Source of the DNA: Ensifer adhaerens
GTDB taxonomy: Bacteria > Pseudomonadota > Alphaproteobacteria > Rhizobiales > Rhizobiaceae
DNA length: 64,000 bases
Direction of reading: 5' to 3'
Assembly: GCF_028993555.1 (NCBI RefSeq)
Contig: NZ_CP118610.1
Location: 2,852,001-2,916,000 of the forward strand
Below, in pieces: positions 16,802 through 27,128 of the stretch (positions are counted from its first letter, which is position 1; each line of letters opens with the position of its first letter). The notes beneath the pieces are model-generated. The model saw nothing but the letters and a program-made list of their open reading frames with translations, searched no databases and was not told the DNA's origin. Both the position numbers and the translations under genes were made by a program.

Positions 16802-19800
16802 ATGAACTTCTCTGCCTGGTCAATACGCAATCCGATCGCTCCGATCCTCTTCTTCGTCGTGCTGATGGTGCTGGGCTACCAGTCCTTCGTGTCGCTGCCG
16901 ATCACCCGCTTCCCCAATATCGACGTGCCGATCGTCTCGATCAGCGTTGCGCAAAGCGGCGCGTCGCCGGCCGAGCTTGAAACACAGGTCACCAAGGAGA
17001 TCGAGGACGCGGTCGCCAGTGTCACCGGCGTCGACCATATCCAGTCGACGATCAATGACGGCACGTCGACGACCGCCGTCATCTTCCGCATGGAAGTGCC
17101 GACCACCCAGGCGGTGCAGGACGTCAAGGACGCGATCGACCGCATCCGCAGCGACCTGCCGACCTCGATCGAGGAGCCGATCGTCTCCAAGGTCGATGTC
17201 GAGGGCCAAGCGATCCAGACCTTCTCCGTCTCCGCCCCCGGCATGTCGCTGGAAGAGCTCTCCTGGTTCGTCGATGACGTCATCAAGCGCGAGATCCAGG
17301 GCAAGAAGGGCATCGGCCGTGTCGACCGCTATGGCGGCGCCGACCGCGAGGTTCGCGTCGAGCTCAACGAAGACAAACTGAATTCGCTCGGCATCACCGC
17401 CGCCGACGTCAACGGCCAGCTGCGCCGCATGAACATGGACCTCGGCTCCGGCCGCGGCCAGGTCGGCGGCAGCGAGCAGGCGATCCGCACGCTCGGCGAC
17501 CGGCGTAACGTCGACCAGCTCGCCAATACGATGATCTCGGTGCCGAGCGGTCGCTTCGTGCGCCTCTCCGATCTCGGCACGGTCACCGACACCTATGAGG
17601 AGCCGCGCTCGTTCTCGCGCTTCAACGGCAATCCCGGCGTGACCTTCGCGGTCTTTCGCGCCAAGGGCGCCAGCGAAGTCAGCGTCGCCGAGACGGTCTC
17701 AAAGTCGCTCGAAATGATCCGTGCGGCGAACCCCGACGTCACCATCGAGATGGTCGACGATTCCGTCTACTTCACCTACGGCAACTACGAGGCGGCGCTG
17801 CACACGCTGATGGAAGGCGCGCTGCTCGCCGTCATCGTCGTCATGCTTTTCCTGCGCAACTGGCGCGCCACGCTGATCTCGGCCGTGGCACTGCCGCTGT
17901 CGGCGATCCCGACCTTCTGGGTCATGGATCTGCTCGGCTTCTCGCTGAACCTTGTCAGCTTCCTCGCGATGACGCTCGCGACCGGTATCCTAGTCGACGA
18001 CGCGATCGTCGAGATCGAGAACATCGAGCGGCACATCCACATGGGCAAATCGCCCTATCGCGCCGCGATCGAGGCAGCGGATGAGATCGGTCTGGCGGTT
18101 ATCGCAACGACCTTCACGATCATCGCGGTCTTCGTGCCCGTATCCTTCATGCCGGGCATTCCGGGCCAATACTTCATCCAGTTCGGTCTGACTGTTGCCG
18201 TTGCAGTGTTCTTCTCGCTGCTCGTCGCCCGCCTGATCACGCCTGTCATGGCTGCCTACCTGATGCGCCCCGCAGATGCTGGTGCGGGTCACCACGGCAA
18301 TGACGGCTTCATGATGCGCAACTACACGCGCCTCGTGCAGATCACGACCAAACATTGGTACACGCGTTACCTGACGCTGCTTGCCGCAATCGCCTTCTCG
18401 GTCGGGTCCGTCTTCGCGTTGATCCTCTATGTTCCGGGCAGCTTCCTGCCGCCGGAAGACGCATCGCGCGTCAGCCTGTCGATCGAGCTGCCGCCGGACG
18501 CCATGCTCGAGGACACCGACCGGACCACCACCGAGATCTACAACCGGATCAAGGGTATCGAAGGGGTCGACAACATTTTCGTCCTCGGCGGCGCCTCGCC
18601 GAAGGGCGATCTGGAGCTGCGCCGAGCCACGGTGACGGTGCTTCTGAAGAAGCTCGACCACTCGCTCGTGAACAGGGTCGTCAATGATGTCATCGGCCGC
18701 ACGCCGCTGATCGGCCCTTACCTGCCGAAGATGGCCCCGGCTGGTCGCATCATCCCGCAGTCGCAGATCGAGAAAGAGATCTTCGCCCGCGTCCGCGACA
18801 TACCGGATGTCCGGGTCATCAAGCTCAACGACCGCGGTGAGCGCGATCTCGCCTTCAACCTGCTGTCCAAAAGCGAGGCCGATCTCGACCAGGCGGTGGC
18901 GACGTTGGAAGGCAAGCTGCGGAGCGATCCGCTGCTGGCCAATGTCAGCCCGGACGGGGCGCTTCCGCGTCCGGAACTGCAGATCCGTCCGCGTGACGAG
19001 CAGATGTCGCGCCTCGGCATCACCACGGCGCAGATCTCCGAAGTGATCCGTGTGGCGACCATCGGCGATATCGATGCGGCTTTGACAAAGATCGCGCTCG
19101 ACGGTCGTCTGATCCCGATCCGTGTGCAGATCAACCGTGATTTCCGCACGGACATCGCCGCGATCCGCAACCTCAAGATCACCACGGCCTCGGGCACGAC
19201 GGTGCCGCTCTCGAGCGTCGCCGACATCAACTATTCGGAAGGCCCGAGCTCGATCAAGCGCTACGACCGCAACCGCGTCGTGACGCTAGGGGCGGATCTG
19301 CCGGTCGGCGTCGCTCTGAATACCGCCTCGGACCGCTTCAAGCAGATCGCCGGTCAGGCCGGCTTGCCGAAGTCCGTTGAGTTCCTCGAAAGCGGTGACG
19401 CTGAAGTTCAGGCGGAGATGCAGCAGAGCTTCGGCAACGCCATGTTGCTCGGCCTGATGCTGGTTCTTGTCGTGTTGATCCTGCTCTTCAAGGATGTGAT
19501 CCAGCCGTTCACCATCCTGTTCTCGCTGCCACTTGCCATCGGCGGCGTCGCCGCGGCTCTGATCCTCACGCAGAACGCGCTGTCGATGCCGGTTCTGATC
19601 GGCATTCTGATGCTGATGGGCATCGTGACGAAGAATGCGATCCTGCTCGTCGATTTCGGTATCGAGATGATGCACCACGGCATGGATCGGCAGATGGCGA
19701 TGATCGAAGCGGGCCGCAAGCGTGCCCGCCCGATCATCATGACCTCGATCGCCATGTCGGCGGGCATGTTGCCCTCAGCGCTCGGCGTCGGCGAAGGTGG

Positions 19801-20119
19801 TTCCTTCCGCGCGCCGATGGCGACTGCCGTGATCGGCGGTATCATCGTCTCGACGGTGCTGAGCCTTGTGATCGTCCCGTCGTTCTTCCTGATCATGGAC
19901 GACCTCTCGCGGCTGCTCGCCCGCATCTTCGGGCGCTTCGTCGGCCAGAAGGACGAGGAGAACTTGCCGCTCGACCGCGAAGCCTTGACGGGTCTGGTGC
20001 ACGAGCAGAGCAAGACGATCGAAGGCCTGGAAGACCGGCTGAAGATGCTGGAATCGGACCAGACCAAGGGACGATCCGGCAGCAAGGTCATCAACCACCC
20101 GGCGCTCGCCGCCGAATAG
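16802..20119 (+). CDS. RND-family efflux permease (AcrB/HAE1 type)
   Basis: A 1105-residue inner-membrane proton antiporter. ATG 16802 has AGGAA 8 bases upstream; GTG 16796 is less well placed. Twelve helices are in the usual 1+5 and 1+5 arrangement around two large periplasmic loops. The proton-relay acidic pair is present in ATGILVDDAIVEIEN, and its partner lysine in GIVTKNAILLVDF. The C-terminal cytoplasmic tail (about 55 residues with a coiled-coil-like stretch LVHEQSKTIEGLEDRLKMLE) is longer than in AcrB. It is co-transcribed with the adaptor. Confidence 0.92.
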   Translation: MNFSAWSIRNPIAPILFFVVLMVLGYQSFVSLPITRFPNIDVPIVSISVAQSGASPAELETQVTKEIEDAVASVTGVDHIQSTINDGTSTTAVIFRMEVPTTQAVQDVKDAIDRIRSDLPTSIEEPIVSKVDVEGQAIQTFSVSAPGMSLEELSWFVDDVIKREIQGKKGIGRVDRYGGADREVRVELNEDKLNSLGITAADVNGQLRRMNMDLGSGRGQVGGSEQAIRTLGDRRNVDQLANTMISVPSGRFVRLSDLGTVTDTYEEPRSFSRFNGNPGVTFAVFRAKGASEVSVAETVSKSLEMIRAANPDVTIEMVDDSVYFTYGNYEAALHTLMEGALLAVIVVMLFLRNWRATLISAVALPLSAIPTFWVMDLLGFSLNLVSFLAMTLATGILVDDAIVEIENIERHIHMGKSPYRAAIEAADEIGLAVIATTFTIIAVFVPVSFMPGIPGQYFIQFGLTVAVAVFFSLLVARLITPVMAAYLMRPADAGAGHHGNDGFMMRNYTRLVQITTKHWYTRYLTLLAAIAFSVGSVFALILYVPGSFLPPEDASRVSLSIELPPDAMLEDTDRTTTEIYNRIKGIEGVDNIFVLGGASPKGDLELRRATVTVLLKKLDHSLVNRVVNDVIGRTPLIGPYLPKMAPAGRIIPQSQIEKEIFARVRDIPDVRVIKLNDRGERDLAFNLLSKSEADLDQAVATLEGKLRSDPLLANVSPDGALPRPELQIRPRDEQMSRLGITTAQISEVIRVATIGDIDAALTKIALDGRLIPIRVQINRDFRTDIAAIRNLKITTASGTTVPLSSVADINYSEGPSSIKRYDRNRVVTLGADLPVGVALNTASDRFKQIAGQAGLPKSVEFLESGDAEVQAEMQQSFGNAMLLGLMLVLVVLILLFKDVIQPFTILFSLPLAIGGVAAALILTQNALSMPVLIGILMLMGIVTKNAILLVDFGIEMMHHGMDRQMAMIEAGRKRARPIIMTSIAMSAGMLPSALGVGEGGSFRAPMATAVIGGIIVSTVLSLVIVPSFFLIMDDLSRLLARIFGRFVGQKDEENLPLDREALTGLVHEQSKTIEGLEDRLKMLESDQTKGRSGSKVINHPALAAE

Positions 20120-20170
20120 GCCGGCGGCCGAAGCGACGCTTCGCCCGGAACCGCCACAATTCAAGAAAGA

Positions 20171-20198
20171 GCCCGCGCCCTGCAAGCGCGGGCTTTTT
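20171..20198 (+). terminator. Rho-independent terminator of the RND operon
   Basis: The perfect 8-bp stem GCCCGCGC/GCGCGGGC with a 7-base loop is followed by TTTTT, 52 bp after the RND stop. Confidence 0.9.
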
Positions 20199-20209
20199 GT
20201 GATTCTTAT

Positions 20210-20223
20210 TTGATCGAGGTCAA
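20210..20223 (+). promoter_or_regulatory. FNR/FixK-type box upstream of crp-like gene
   Basis: TTGATCGAGGTCAA matches the FNR/FixK consensus TTGATnnnnATCAA in 9 of 10 defined positions. Its centre lies about 39 bp before a plausible start point set by TATTAA at 20243-20248, the spacing of class II activation sites. The gene start follows 57 bp downstream. Confidence 0.7.
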
Positions 20224-20280
20224 ACCACGTTCCACCAAGCTTTATTAACTTGCACTTGGGTTTTACTCAGGACGGGTGTG

Positions 20281-20961
20281 ATGAAGACGTTGCGATTGAA
20301 CTCGAACGATAGGGCGGTGCTGCTCGGCTCTTGCTTCTTCGAGAAGCTGCCGATGGCGGCGACGAACGCAATTCTGGACGATGTGGTGGTTTCGACCCAC
20401 GAAGAGCACGATATCCTCTTTGGCCACGGCGAGCCGCTCGATCACGTATTCTTTGTTCTTTCCGGCCTGGTACGTCTCTACCGGTTGGGCAAGGACGGGC
20501 GCGAGGCAGATATCGCCGTGTTTCCGAGAGGCGAGCTCTTCGGTGAAAGCGCCATGTTCCTCGGAAACCGCGCCACCGCCAACGCCCAGACGATCGAGAC
20601 GACGATGCTCGCCCGTATCGACAGCCGCAAGCTGCGCAGGCTCGCCGAGCAGACACCCGAAATCGCCGACGCGCTGATGCAGCTCCTGTGCCGACACGCG
20701 CAGATGGCGGAAGACTGCCTCGCGGAAGATCGGTTGCTGACGGCCCCGCAACGCGTCGCGAGCTATATTCTCGGGAACTGCCCGGACGGCATCACGAACT
20801 TTTCCTTCCGCCTGCCCTTCCAGAAGAATGTGCTGGCCGGCAAGCTGGGCCTGGCACCGGAAGCCCTGTCGCGCGCCTTCTCGGCACTTCGCCGCTCGGG
20901 CGTCACAGTCAAGGGCCGCGTGATCGAGATCCACGACCGGCAGGCGCTCGAACGCTTCTGA
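20281..20961 (+). CDS. Crp/Fnr-family transcriptional regulator
   Basis: A 226-residue regulator (ATG 20281; GTG 20278 possible). It has a cyclic-nucleotide-binding-like beta barrel (about 35-125, FVLSGLVRLYRLGKDGREADIAVFPRGELFGE), a dimer helix, and a C-terminal winged helix (PFQKNVLAGKLGLAPEALSRAFSALRRSGV). No N-terminal cysteine cluster for an iron-sulfur switch is seen, so it is not a classical FNR. The upstream FNR/FixK box suggests it is itself induced under low oxygen or by nitric oxide. The recognition helix (LAPEALSRAFSALR) resembles the FNR/DNR branch E..SR pattern. Targets unknown. Confidence 0.85.
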   Translation: MKTLRLNSNDRAVLLGSCFFEKLPMAATNAILDDVVVSTHEEHDILFGHGEPLDHVFFVLSGLVRLYRLGKDGREADIAVFPRGELFGESAMFLGNRATANAQTIETTMLARIDSRKLRRLAEQTPEIADALMQLLCRHAQMAEDCLAEDRLLTAPQRVASYILGNCPDGITNFSFRLPFQKNVLAGKLGLAPEALSRAFSALRRSGVTVKGRVIEIHDRQALERF

Positions 20962-21000
20962 CGCGCCGACAAAGGTTTGGCTGTCCGAAGCCCGCAAGCG

Positions 21001-21612
21001 TCACAACCCACCGTGCAGCGTCAGGAAATCGACGATCCGGTTGACGCCGTCGCCGCGTTTCATGTCCGTGAACACGAAGGGCTTTTCCGCCCGCATCCGG
21101 GTCGCGTCCCGCTGCATCACGTCGAGATCGGCTCCGACATAGGGGGCAAGGTCCTTCTTGTTGATCACAAGCAGATCCGACTTGGTGATGCCCGGCCCGC
21201 CCTTGCGCGGGATTTCCTCGCCCTGGCAGACGGAAATGACATAGATCGTCAGATCAGCAAGGTCAGGTGAAAAGGTCGCAGCAAGGTTGTCGCCACCGGA
21301 TTCGATGAAGACGACGTCGAGGTCGGGAATGCGCCGGTTGAGGTCGGCGATTGCCTGAAGATTGATCGTGGCGTCTTCGCGGATCGCCGTATGCGGGCAG
21401 CCGCCGGTCTCCACACCGACGATGCGATCGGACGGCAGGGCCTGCATGCGCACCAGTGCTTCGGCATCCTCCTTGGTATAGATATCGTTGGTGACGACGG
21501 CGACGGAATATTTCTCCCGCATCGCCTTGCACAGCTTGTCGGTCAGCGCCGTCTTGCCCGAGCCCACCGGCCCACCGATGCCGATGCGAAGGGGACCGTT
21601 CTTCGATGCCAT
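21001..21612 (-). CDS. ureG: Urease accessory GTPase UreG
   Basis: A 203-residue SIMIBI-class GTPase with P-loop [11 protein letters not shown], nickel-linked CPH motif ([12 protein letters not shown]), switch [11 protein letters not shown] and base-recognition NKKD. It drives nickel insertion into apo-urease with UreD, UreF and UreE. It is the last gene of the minus-strand urease region, 26 bp after ureF. Full length and well conserved. Confidence 0.97.
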   Translation of the reverse strand: MASKNGPLRIGIGGPVGSGKTALTDKLCKAMREKYSVAVVTNDIYTKEDAEALVRMQALPSDRIVGVETGGCPHTAIREDATINLQAIADLNRRIPDLDVVFIESGGDNLAATFSPDLADLTIYVISVCQGEEIPRKGGPGITKSDLLVINKKDLAPYVGADLDVMQRDATRMRAEKPFVFTDMKRGDGVNRIVDFLTLHGGL

Positions 21613-21638
21613 CTGTCTGTCCTTTCGAGGGCCTCTTC

Positions 21639-22310
21639 CTAGGATCGGAAGAGCCGAGAATGCAGGGTTTCGTGTTTCAAAGCCGAAATGTCCGCCATGA
21701 TCGTGGCCGAGCCAAGATCGTCGAGCGAGGCGGCGACGGCTCGCTTTGCGGTAGCCGCGATGATCGGCTCCAGCGCCGCGATCACGCCCACGCCGTCACG
21801 CTGGCCGGTCACGCCGCAGCGGATCGCCACCGAAACGGCGTTCGAAACGGCAGCGTTGAGAAAGGCGGCAAGCGCAGGCTCAAGACCGGTAGCATGAGCA
21901 CCGGCGACGGCACCGACAGCCACGGGATAGGCTGCCATCTCATTGAGCGCATCGAATACCGAATGTGGCCACGACCGGGCCGCCGCCAGAAAGGCCTGGC
22001 CTTGCTGCATGGTTTCGGTGTGCCGTTCGCGGCTTCCTGCTAGGGCTTCGGCCAGTTCTGCGACCGCAGCGAGCCGACCAGCATCACCCGACGCTCGATA
22101 GCTCTCGGCAAGAAGCAGTGCATCGTTCCAGCCGGAGCCGTGGCAGATGACTGTCTCCAACCAGGAGCGAAGCTCCACCTCGTCCGTCACCAATTGATCG
22201 TGAACTGCCTGTTCAAGCCCGCTGGAATAGGCGAAAGCACCGACCGGGAAGGCCGGGGACATCCAGGTCACCAGGCGAAGCAGAGCCTGCGTATCGACCC
22301 GCTCAGCCAT
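21639..22310 (-). CDS. ureF: Urease accessory protein UreF
   Basis: A 223-residue all-helical protein. The start at 22310 (MAERVDTQ) overlaps the ureE stop (ATGGCTGA arrangement), giving translational coupling and normal family length. Family features include [19 protein letters not shown] near the N terminus and a C-terminal helical region. It works with UreD as the GTPase-regulating scaffold for UreG during nickel-site assembly. Confidence 0.94.
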   Translation of the reverse strand: MAERVDTQALLRLVTWMSPAFPVGAFAYSSGLEQAVHDQLVTDEVELRSWLETVICHGSGWNDALLLAESYRASGDAGRLAAVAELAEALAGSRERHTETMQQGQAFLAAARSWPHSVFDALNEMAAYPVAVGAVAGAHATGLEPALAAFLNAAVSNAVSVAIRCGVTGQRDGVGVIAALEPIIAATAKRAVAASLDDLGSATIMADISALKHETLHSRLFRS

Positions 22311-22776
22311 GATCGTGATGGCTGTGGCCATGGTTGTGACCACCGGCGTGGTAGGCGCCCCGCAGCGGCTGGAAGGGTTCCGAAACCTCCGTCACCTCCG
22401 CACCCAGGCCTTCGAGCATCTGGCGGATGACCGGATCGCGGCCAATCAGGACGCGACTGGTCTCGATCTGCGCCGGCAGATGGCGATTGCCGAGATGCCA
22501 GGCAAGCTCGATCAGATGCAGCGGATCGCGCGGGCGGATCTCATAAAGCGCCTCGGGTGCCGCAAGGATCCGGATATAGCCGCCGCCTTCAAGCACCAGC
22601 AGGTCGCCGTCGGCCAGCATCACGGCTTCCTTGAGGTCGAGCATCACCACGTCGTCGTTCTCAAGATGTAGCAGCTTGCGCCGCAGATGCCGCGCGTCGT
22701 GCGCAAGCGTCACGCTGTGAAGCGGCGCCTTGTCCTTCGGACCAGGAGACAAAACCTCTGTCGAGCGATACGGCAT
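22303..22776 (-). CDS. ureE: Urease nickel metallochaperone UreE
   Basis: A 157-residue protein with an N-terminal peptide-binding domain, a C-terminal metal domain ([12 protein letters not shown] with the conserved histidine) and a His-rich tail ([11 protein letters not shown]) that can store or buffer nickel. It delivers nickel to the UreDFG complex. It overlaps ureF by 8 bases and follows the ABM gene by 2 bp, so these form one transcript. Confidence 0.95.
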   Translation of the reverse strand: MPYRSTEVLSPGPKDKAPLHSVTLAHDARHLRRKLLHLENDDVVMLDLKEAVMLADGDLLVLEGGGYIRILAAPEALYEIRPRDPLHLIELAWHLGNRHLPAQIETSRVLIGRDPVIRQMLEGLGAEVTEVSEPFQPLRGAYHAGGHNHGHSHHDHG

Positions 22777-22778
22777 CT

Positions 22779-23075
22779 TCAGAGCACCTCGACTTTGTCC
22801 GGTGTCACAAGCTCGATGCGCGCTTCGATGAGCAGGTTCGCCATGGCCGCCTGGAAGGCTTTCAGATGCGGCTCTTCGAAATGCGCATCGACAGCCGCCT
22901 TGTCCTTCCAGGTCTCGACGAACACCAGCGCGTCCGGATCACCGGGCTTTCGATAGAGGTCGTAGGTGATGCAGCCGGCCTCGCGGCGCGTCGCCTCGAT
23001 CAGCGGTTCCGCAAGGACGACCACGTCATCTCCCTTGCCCTTGTGCGCGGTCAGGTAGGCGATAATGTAAACCAT
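22779..23075 (-). CDS. Antibiotic-biosynthesis-monooxygenase (ABM/YgiN-like) protein
   Basis: A 98-residue single ABM domain starting at 23075. The ferredoxin-like fold signature is [24 protein letters not shown] and the conserved histidine-containing end is [11 protein letters not shown]. Proteins of this size act as cofactor-free quinol monooxygenases or as small-molecule-binding proteins. It ends 2 bp before ureE and so is probably transcribed with ureEFG. A role in urease assembly is not known. Confidence 0.82.
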   Translation of the reverse strand: MVYIIAYLTAHKGKGDDVVVLAEPLIEATRREAGCITYDLYRKPGDPDALVFVETWKDKAAVDAHFEEPHLKAFQAAMANLLIEARIELVTPDKVEVL

Positions 23076-23182
23076 TGAACCCTCGATATCTTTTTGGCCT
23101 GACAGTGTATCAAGAAATAGCCTCGGCGCCAGTCGGAGCGCGGGTTTTCGGGCGGTCAACACGCCCGCCTCGAACAACAAAA

Positions 23183-23212
23183 AGCCCGAAGACCGGATCC
23201 GATCTTCGGGCT
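23183..23212 (-). terminator. Rho-independent terminator after peroxiredoxin gene
   Basis: A 10-bp perfect stem (AGCCCGAAGA and complement) is followed on the minus strand by TTTTTGTTG. It separates the peroxiredoxin gene from the ABM-ureEFG unit, which must therefore have its own promoter within about 107 bp. Confidence 0.88.
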
Positions 23213-23246
23213 CTCTCAATTCAGGAACGGGTACGTTCTTGTCGCA

Positions 23247-23786
<540 letters not shown>

Positions 23787-24076
23787 CGTCATCTCCTTTG
23801 GATCACGATGAAATTGGATCGGCTCGACCCAAAATCATACGCGATCACATCCATCAAGTTAGAGCGGGATGCCGGCGGAAAACCGCAAACACGTTACCTC
23901 ACCCTGCGCTCATACGGCTCTCGGTCGGCAAGTCTTGGGAGGGTTTCTGACAACCGAGAACAATCAGCCGCTTTCCTATCGGATATTGCGCTGCGGCGCA
24001 GCACGAAAGGCCCCGATTCACATGCGAGCATGGCAGCCATGCGATGACCGCATGGCTGCTGTTCAATGCGAAGACC
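23787..24076. other. 290-bp intergenic region
   Basis: No supported gene. An 11-bp perfect inverted repeat lies at 24034-24044 and 24050-24060 (GCAGCCATGCG, loop ATGAC). It is 17 bp beyond the stop of the DUF2459 gene on the minus strand but lacks a U tract, so it may be a transcript-end stabiliser rather than a clear terminator. The rest should hold the peroxiredoxin promoter, which I cannot place. Confidence 0.5.
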
Positions 24077-24748
24077 TCAATTGTGGATGCGCAAGGATAG
24101 TCCGAGACTTGGCGGAACCGGGTTCCACAGACCGGTTCTCAAGCCCGCCTCGCGGAGCGCCCGCGCTGTCCATGTGTTGCAGCCGAAAAGCGCGTTGAAA
24201 CTGCCTTCGGCTTCGAAGAAGCGGTCATTGCCATTATAGGAGTAGCCGTCTATCGGCAGCACAGCGCCGGCGTCGCGTGCAAAACTCTTGGCAATGAAGC
24301 CAAGCAGTCGTTCATATCCCGCTGCGTCCAGTTCGAGGCCGGCAACGGAGGCTTGCGGTTCGACGATCCGGCCGGCGATATCCACATGCATGACCGAGCG
24401 ATCGAGCGTCAGCGCCTTGAAGACCGGCATGGCCTTCAGCTCCGACCAGGTCGGCGTTTCCAGATAGAAGGAACGCCCGCCCCAGCCGAAAATCAGCCAT
24501 TGTGCCTGCGAGTGCGCCAACGGCACGCCAGCCGCTTCGATGAAGCCGAACCGCGCCCTCGTCTCCTCCGTCAAGGGCACGGCGATATCCGTATGGATAG
24601 GGCCTGAAAGTACCAGAATACGCGTCCCCGCTGCTCCGGCCGCAGAGGCGGAAACAGGCAAGAGCGGCCGCGGCAGCAGCGTTCCGAAAACGACCGCGAG
24701 CACTGCAGCCAGCAGGCCGCAGAAGACCCATTTCAGGCCGCGCTTCAT
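24077..24748 (-). CDS. Urease-region DUF2459 (TIGR02117) protein
   Basis: A 223-residue protein with an N-terminal membrane anchor or signal (about 7-30, WVFCGLLAAVLAVVFGTLL). The periplasmic part has the family segments HTDIAVPL near 55 and [14 protein letters not shown] near 195, with a conserved cysteine and histidine that could be catalytic. The family is known mainly from urease neighbourhoods; no function is established to my knowledge. It lies 16 bp downstream of ureC and is probably co-transcribed with it. Confidence 0.82.
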   Translation of the reverse strand: MKRGLKWVFCGLLAAVLAVVFGTLLPRPLLPVSASAAGAAGTRILVLSGPIHTDIAVPLTEETRARFGFIEAAGVPLAHSQAQWLIFGWGGRSFYLETPTWSELKAMPVFKALTLDRSVMHVDIAGRIVEPQASVAGLELDAAGYERLLGFIAKSFARDAGAVLPIDGYSYNGNDRFFEAEGSFNALFGCNTWTARALREAGLRTGLWNPVPPSLGLSLRIHN

Positions 24749-24764
24749 CCTATGCCTTGCTCGC

Positions 24765-26477
24765 TCAGAACAGGAAGTAGCGCTGTGCCATCGGCACGAC
24801 CGTCGCCGGCTCGCAGGTCAGAAGCTCGCCATCGGCGCGCACCTCGTAGGTTTCCGGATCAACCTCGATATGCGGTAGCAGGCTGTTGTGGATCATCGAC
24901 GCCTTGCCGATGCCGCCACGGGTGTTCCTGACCGCAACGAGCTGCTTGGCAACGCCAAGCTTGGCGGCAAGCCCTGCATCGAGCGAGGCCTGAGACACGA
25001 AGGTGACGGAAGAACTCGTGCGGTTCTTGCCGTAGGCGGCAAACATCGGCCGGTAATGCACCGGCTGCGGCGTCGGAATGGAGGCGTTCGGGTCGCCCAT
25101 CGGCGCCATGGCGATCGAGCCGCCGAGAAGCACGAAGTCCGGCTTCACCCCGAAAAAGGCCGGGTTCCAGATGACGATATCGGCACGCTTGCCGACCTCA
25201 AGCGAGCCGATCTCGTGGCTGAGACCATGGGCGATCGCCGGATTGATCGTGTATTTGGCGATGTAGCGCTTCACCCGGAAATTGTCGTTGTCGCCGGTTT
25301 CCTGCGGCAGCGGCCCGCGCTGGCGCTTCATCTTGTCGGCGGTCTGCCAGGTGCGGATCGCCACCTCGCCGACGCGGCCCATGGCCTGGCTGTCAGACGA
25401 GATGATCGAGAAGGCACCGATGTCATGCAGGATATCCTCGGCGGCGATCGTTTCCTTGCGGATCCGGCTTTCGGCAAAGGCGATATCTTCGGGGATCGAC
25501 GGCGACAGGTGATGGCAGACCATCAGCATATCCAGGTGTTCGGCAAGCGTGTTCTTGGTGTAAGGCCGGGTCGGATTGGTCGAGGACGGAATGACATTCG
25601 GCTGGCCGCAGATCTTGATGATGTCCGGCGCATGGCCGCCGCCCGCCCCTTCAGTGTGGAAGGCATGGATCGTGCGGCCCTTGATCGCAGCGATCGTGTC
25701 CTCGACGAAGCCACTCTCGTTCAGGGTGTCGGTGTGGATCATCACCTGCACGTCGTACTCGTCGGCGACGCCGAGGCAGCAATCGATCGCCGCCGGCGTC
25801 GAGCCCCAGTCCTCGTGCAGCTTCAGCGACGTGGCACCGGCAAGCACCATTTCCGCCAGCGCCCCGGGCCGCGACGCATTGCCCTTGCCGGCAAAGGCGA
25901 TGTTCATCGGGAAGCCATCGGCCGCCTCGATCATGCGGGCCAGATGCCAGGGGCCTGAGGTGCAGGTAGTGGCAAGCGTGCCATGTCCCGGCCCCGCGCC
26001 GCCGCCGAGCATGCAGGTGAGGCCGCTCACCAGCGCCTCCTCGATCTGCTGCGGGCAGATGTAGTGGATGTGGCTGTCCATGCCGCCAGCGGTGACGATC
26101 TTGCCTTCGCCGGCAATCACTTCCGTTCCCGGGCCGACGACTATGGTGACGCCGGCTTGCGTATCCGGATTGCCGGCCTTGCCGATCCCGGCGATCCGCC
26201 CCTCCTTGAGACCGATATCGGCCTTGACGATGCCCCAATGGTCGACGATCAGCGCATTGGTGATGACCGTGTCGACCGCACCTTCGGCGCGTGTCGCCTG
26301 GCTCTGCCCCATACCGTCGCGAATGACCTTGCCACCCCCGAACTTCACCTCTTCGCCATAGGTGGTGAAGTCCTTCTCGACCTCGATGAAGAGCTCGGTA
26401 TCCGCAAGCCGCACCTTGTCGCCGACCGTTGGGCCGAACATGTTGGCATAGGCCGCGCGCGACATCTTGTAAGGCAT
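24765..26477 (-). CDS. ureC: Urease alpha subunit
   Basis: A 570-residue catalytic subunit that hydrolyses urea to ammonia and carbamate. Nickel-site motifs: [14 protein letters not shown] (HxH), carbamylated lysine in [19 protein letters not shown] and [15 protein letters not shown]. The mobile-flap/active-site histidines are in [13 protein letters not shown], and C-terminal length is normal. It assembles with UreA and UreB encoded upstream and is activated by UreDEFG. It lies 3 bp after the GT29-like gene. Confident assignment. Confidence 0.98.
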   Translation of the reverse strand: MPYKMSRAAYANMFGPTVGDKVRLADTELFIEVEKDFTTYGEEVKFGGGKVIRDGMGQSQATRAEGAVDTVITNALIVDHWGIVKADIGLKEGRIAGIGKAGNPDTQAGVTIVVGPGTEVIAGEGKIVTAGGMDSHIHYICPQQIEEALVSGLTCMLGGGAGPGHGTLATTCTSGPWHLARMIEAADGFPMNIAFAGKGNASRPGALAEMVLAGATSLKLHEDWGSTPAAIDCCLGVADEYDVQVMIHTDTLNESGFVEDTIAAIKGRTIHAFHTEGAGGGHAPDIIKICGQPNVIPSSTNPTRPYTKNTLAEHLDMLMVCHHLSPSIPEDIAFAESRIRKETIAAEDILHDIGAFSIISSDSQAMGRVGEVAIRTWQTADKMKRQRGPLPQETGDNDNFRVKRYIAKYTINPAIAHGLSHEIGSLEVGKRADIVIWNPAFFGVKPDFVLLGGSIAMAPMGDPNASIPTPQPVHYRPMFAAYGKNRTSSSVTFVSQASLDAGLAAKLGVAKQLVAVRNTRGGIGKASMIHNSLLPHIEVDPETYEVRADGELLTCEPATVVPMAQRYFLF

Positions 26478-26480
26478 GGT

Positions 26481-27125
26481 TCAGGCTCCTTGGGACGAAG
26501 AAGAAAGTGGATGGAGGCGGCGAAGGCGGCCGCCTGCTGCCAGCGCGTCGACATAGCGGCGCTCGGCATCAAAGGGGTGCCACTCCCAGCCGACATGGCC
26601 GAAGCCGGCAAGAACGACGTCGTCATCGGCTGTCGCGATATTGGACAGGATGTCGGCGATGACGATCAGGCCGCTGGACGGAACGACGTAGGGATTGGGC
26701 GAGAAGCCGGCGAGATCACGATCCAGCTGGTCATGCACCGCCGCGGACACGATGCGGACATGGCGGCCTGTCGAGCGGCTGAAGCTCTCGAAGCCGACGG
26801 TATAGTCGTCACAGAAATCGTCGAGATCCGGATGCGTTTCGGCAAGACCGACCCGCATCGCGGCAAACTTCGCACCGGAGCGGACGCACCAGATTTCGCG
26901 CGCCTGACGCACGGGCGCGCTCGTCTTCCAACGGCCGCCGCCGAGCATGGCGAGCCCCGGGCGGCCAGTGTTGCAGACGGCGACGATATCGGTCTTGTGG
27001 CCACCGGAACCGACGGAACGGCAATCGTTGAAACGCACGACAATATCGGCAGCGTCGATCGATACGGAAGCTCCGTCAGGCACTTCGCCATTGCCCACGA
27101 TCATGATGGTACGGCTGCCGCTCAA
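26481..27125 (-). CDS. GT29 (sialyltransferase)-like 'urease operon accessory' protein
   Basis: A 214-residue protein with a TTG start at 27125 (GACGGA upstream; ATG 27104 is the alternative). The N-terminal half resembles sialylmotif L of GT29 enzymes: IMIVGNGEVPDG, ADIVVRFNDC, GHKTDIVAVC. A motif-S-like PSSGLIVIADIL lies near 150 and a terminal GFGHVGWEWHPFDAERRYV near 178. No signal peptide or membrane helix is seen, so it is cytoplasmic, unlike Golgi enzymes. It lies between lprI-like and ureC with gaps of 3 bp on each side, so it is firmly in the urease operon. Enzymatic activity and link to urease are unknown; similar proteins in rhizobia carry the label 'urease operon accessory protein'. 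Confidence 0.72.
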   Translation of the reverse strand: MSGSRTIMIVGNGEVPDGASVSIDAADIVVRFNDCRSVGSGGHKTDIVAVCNTGRPGLAMLGGGRWKTSAPVRQAREIWCVRSGAKFAAMRVGLAETHPDLDDFCDDYTVGFESFSRSTGRHVRIVSAAVHDQLDRDLAGFSPNPYVVPSSGLIVIADILSNIATADDDVVLAGFGHVGWEWHPFDAERRYVDALAAGGRLRRLHPLSSSSQGA

Positions 27126-27128
27126 GGT

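Noticed and set aside
23808..24047. 79-codon plus-strand frame between peroxiredoxin and DUF2459 genes
   Set aside because: No ribosome site, no recognisable sequence, atypical codon use; the region is treated as non-coding.
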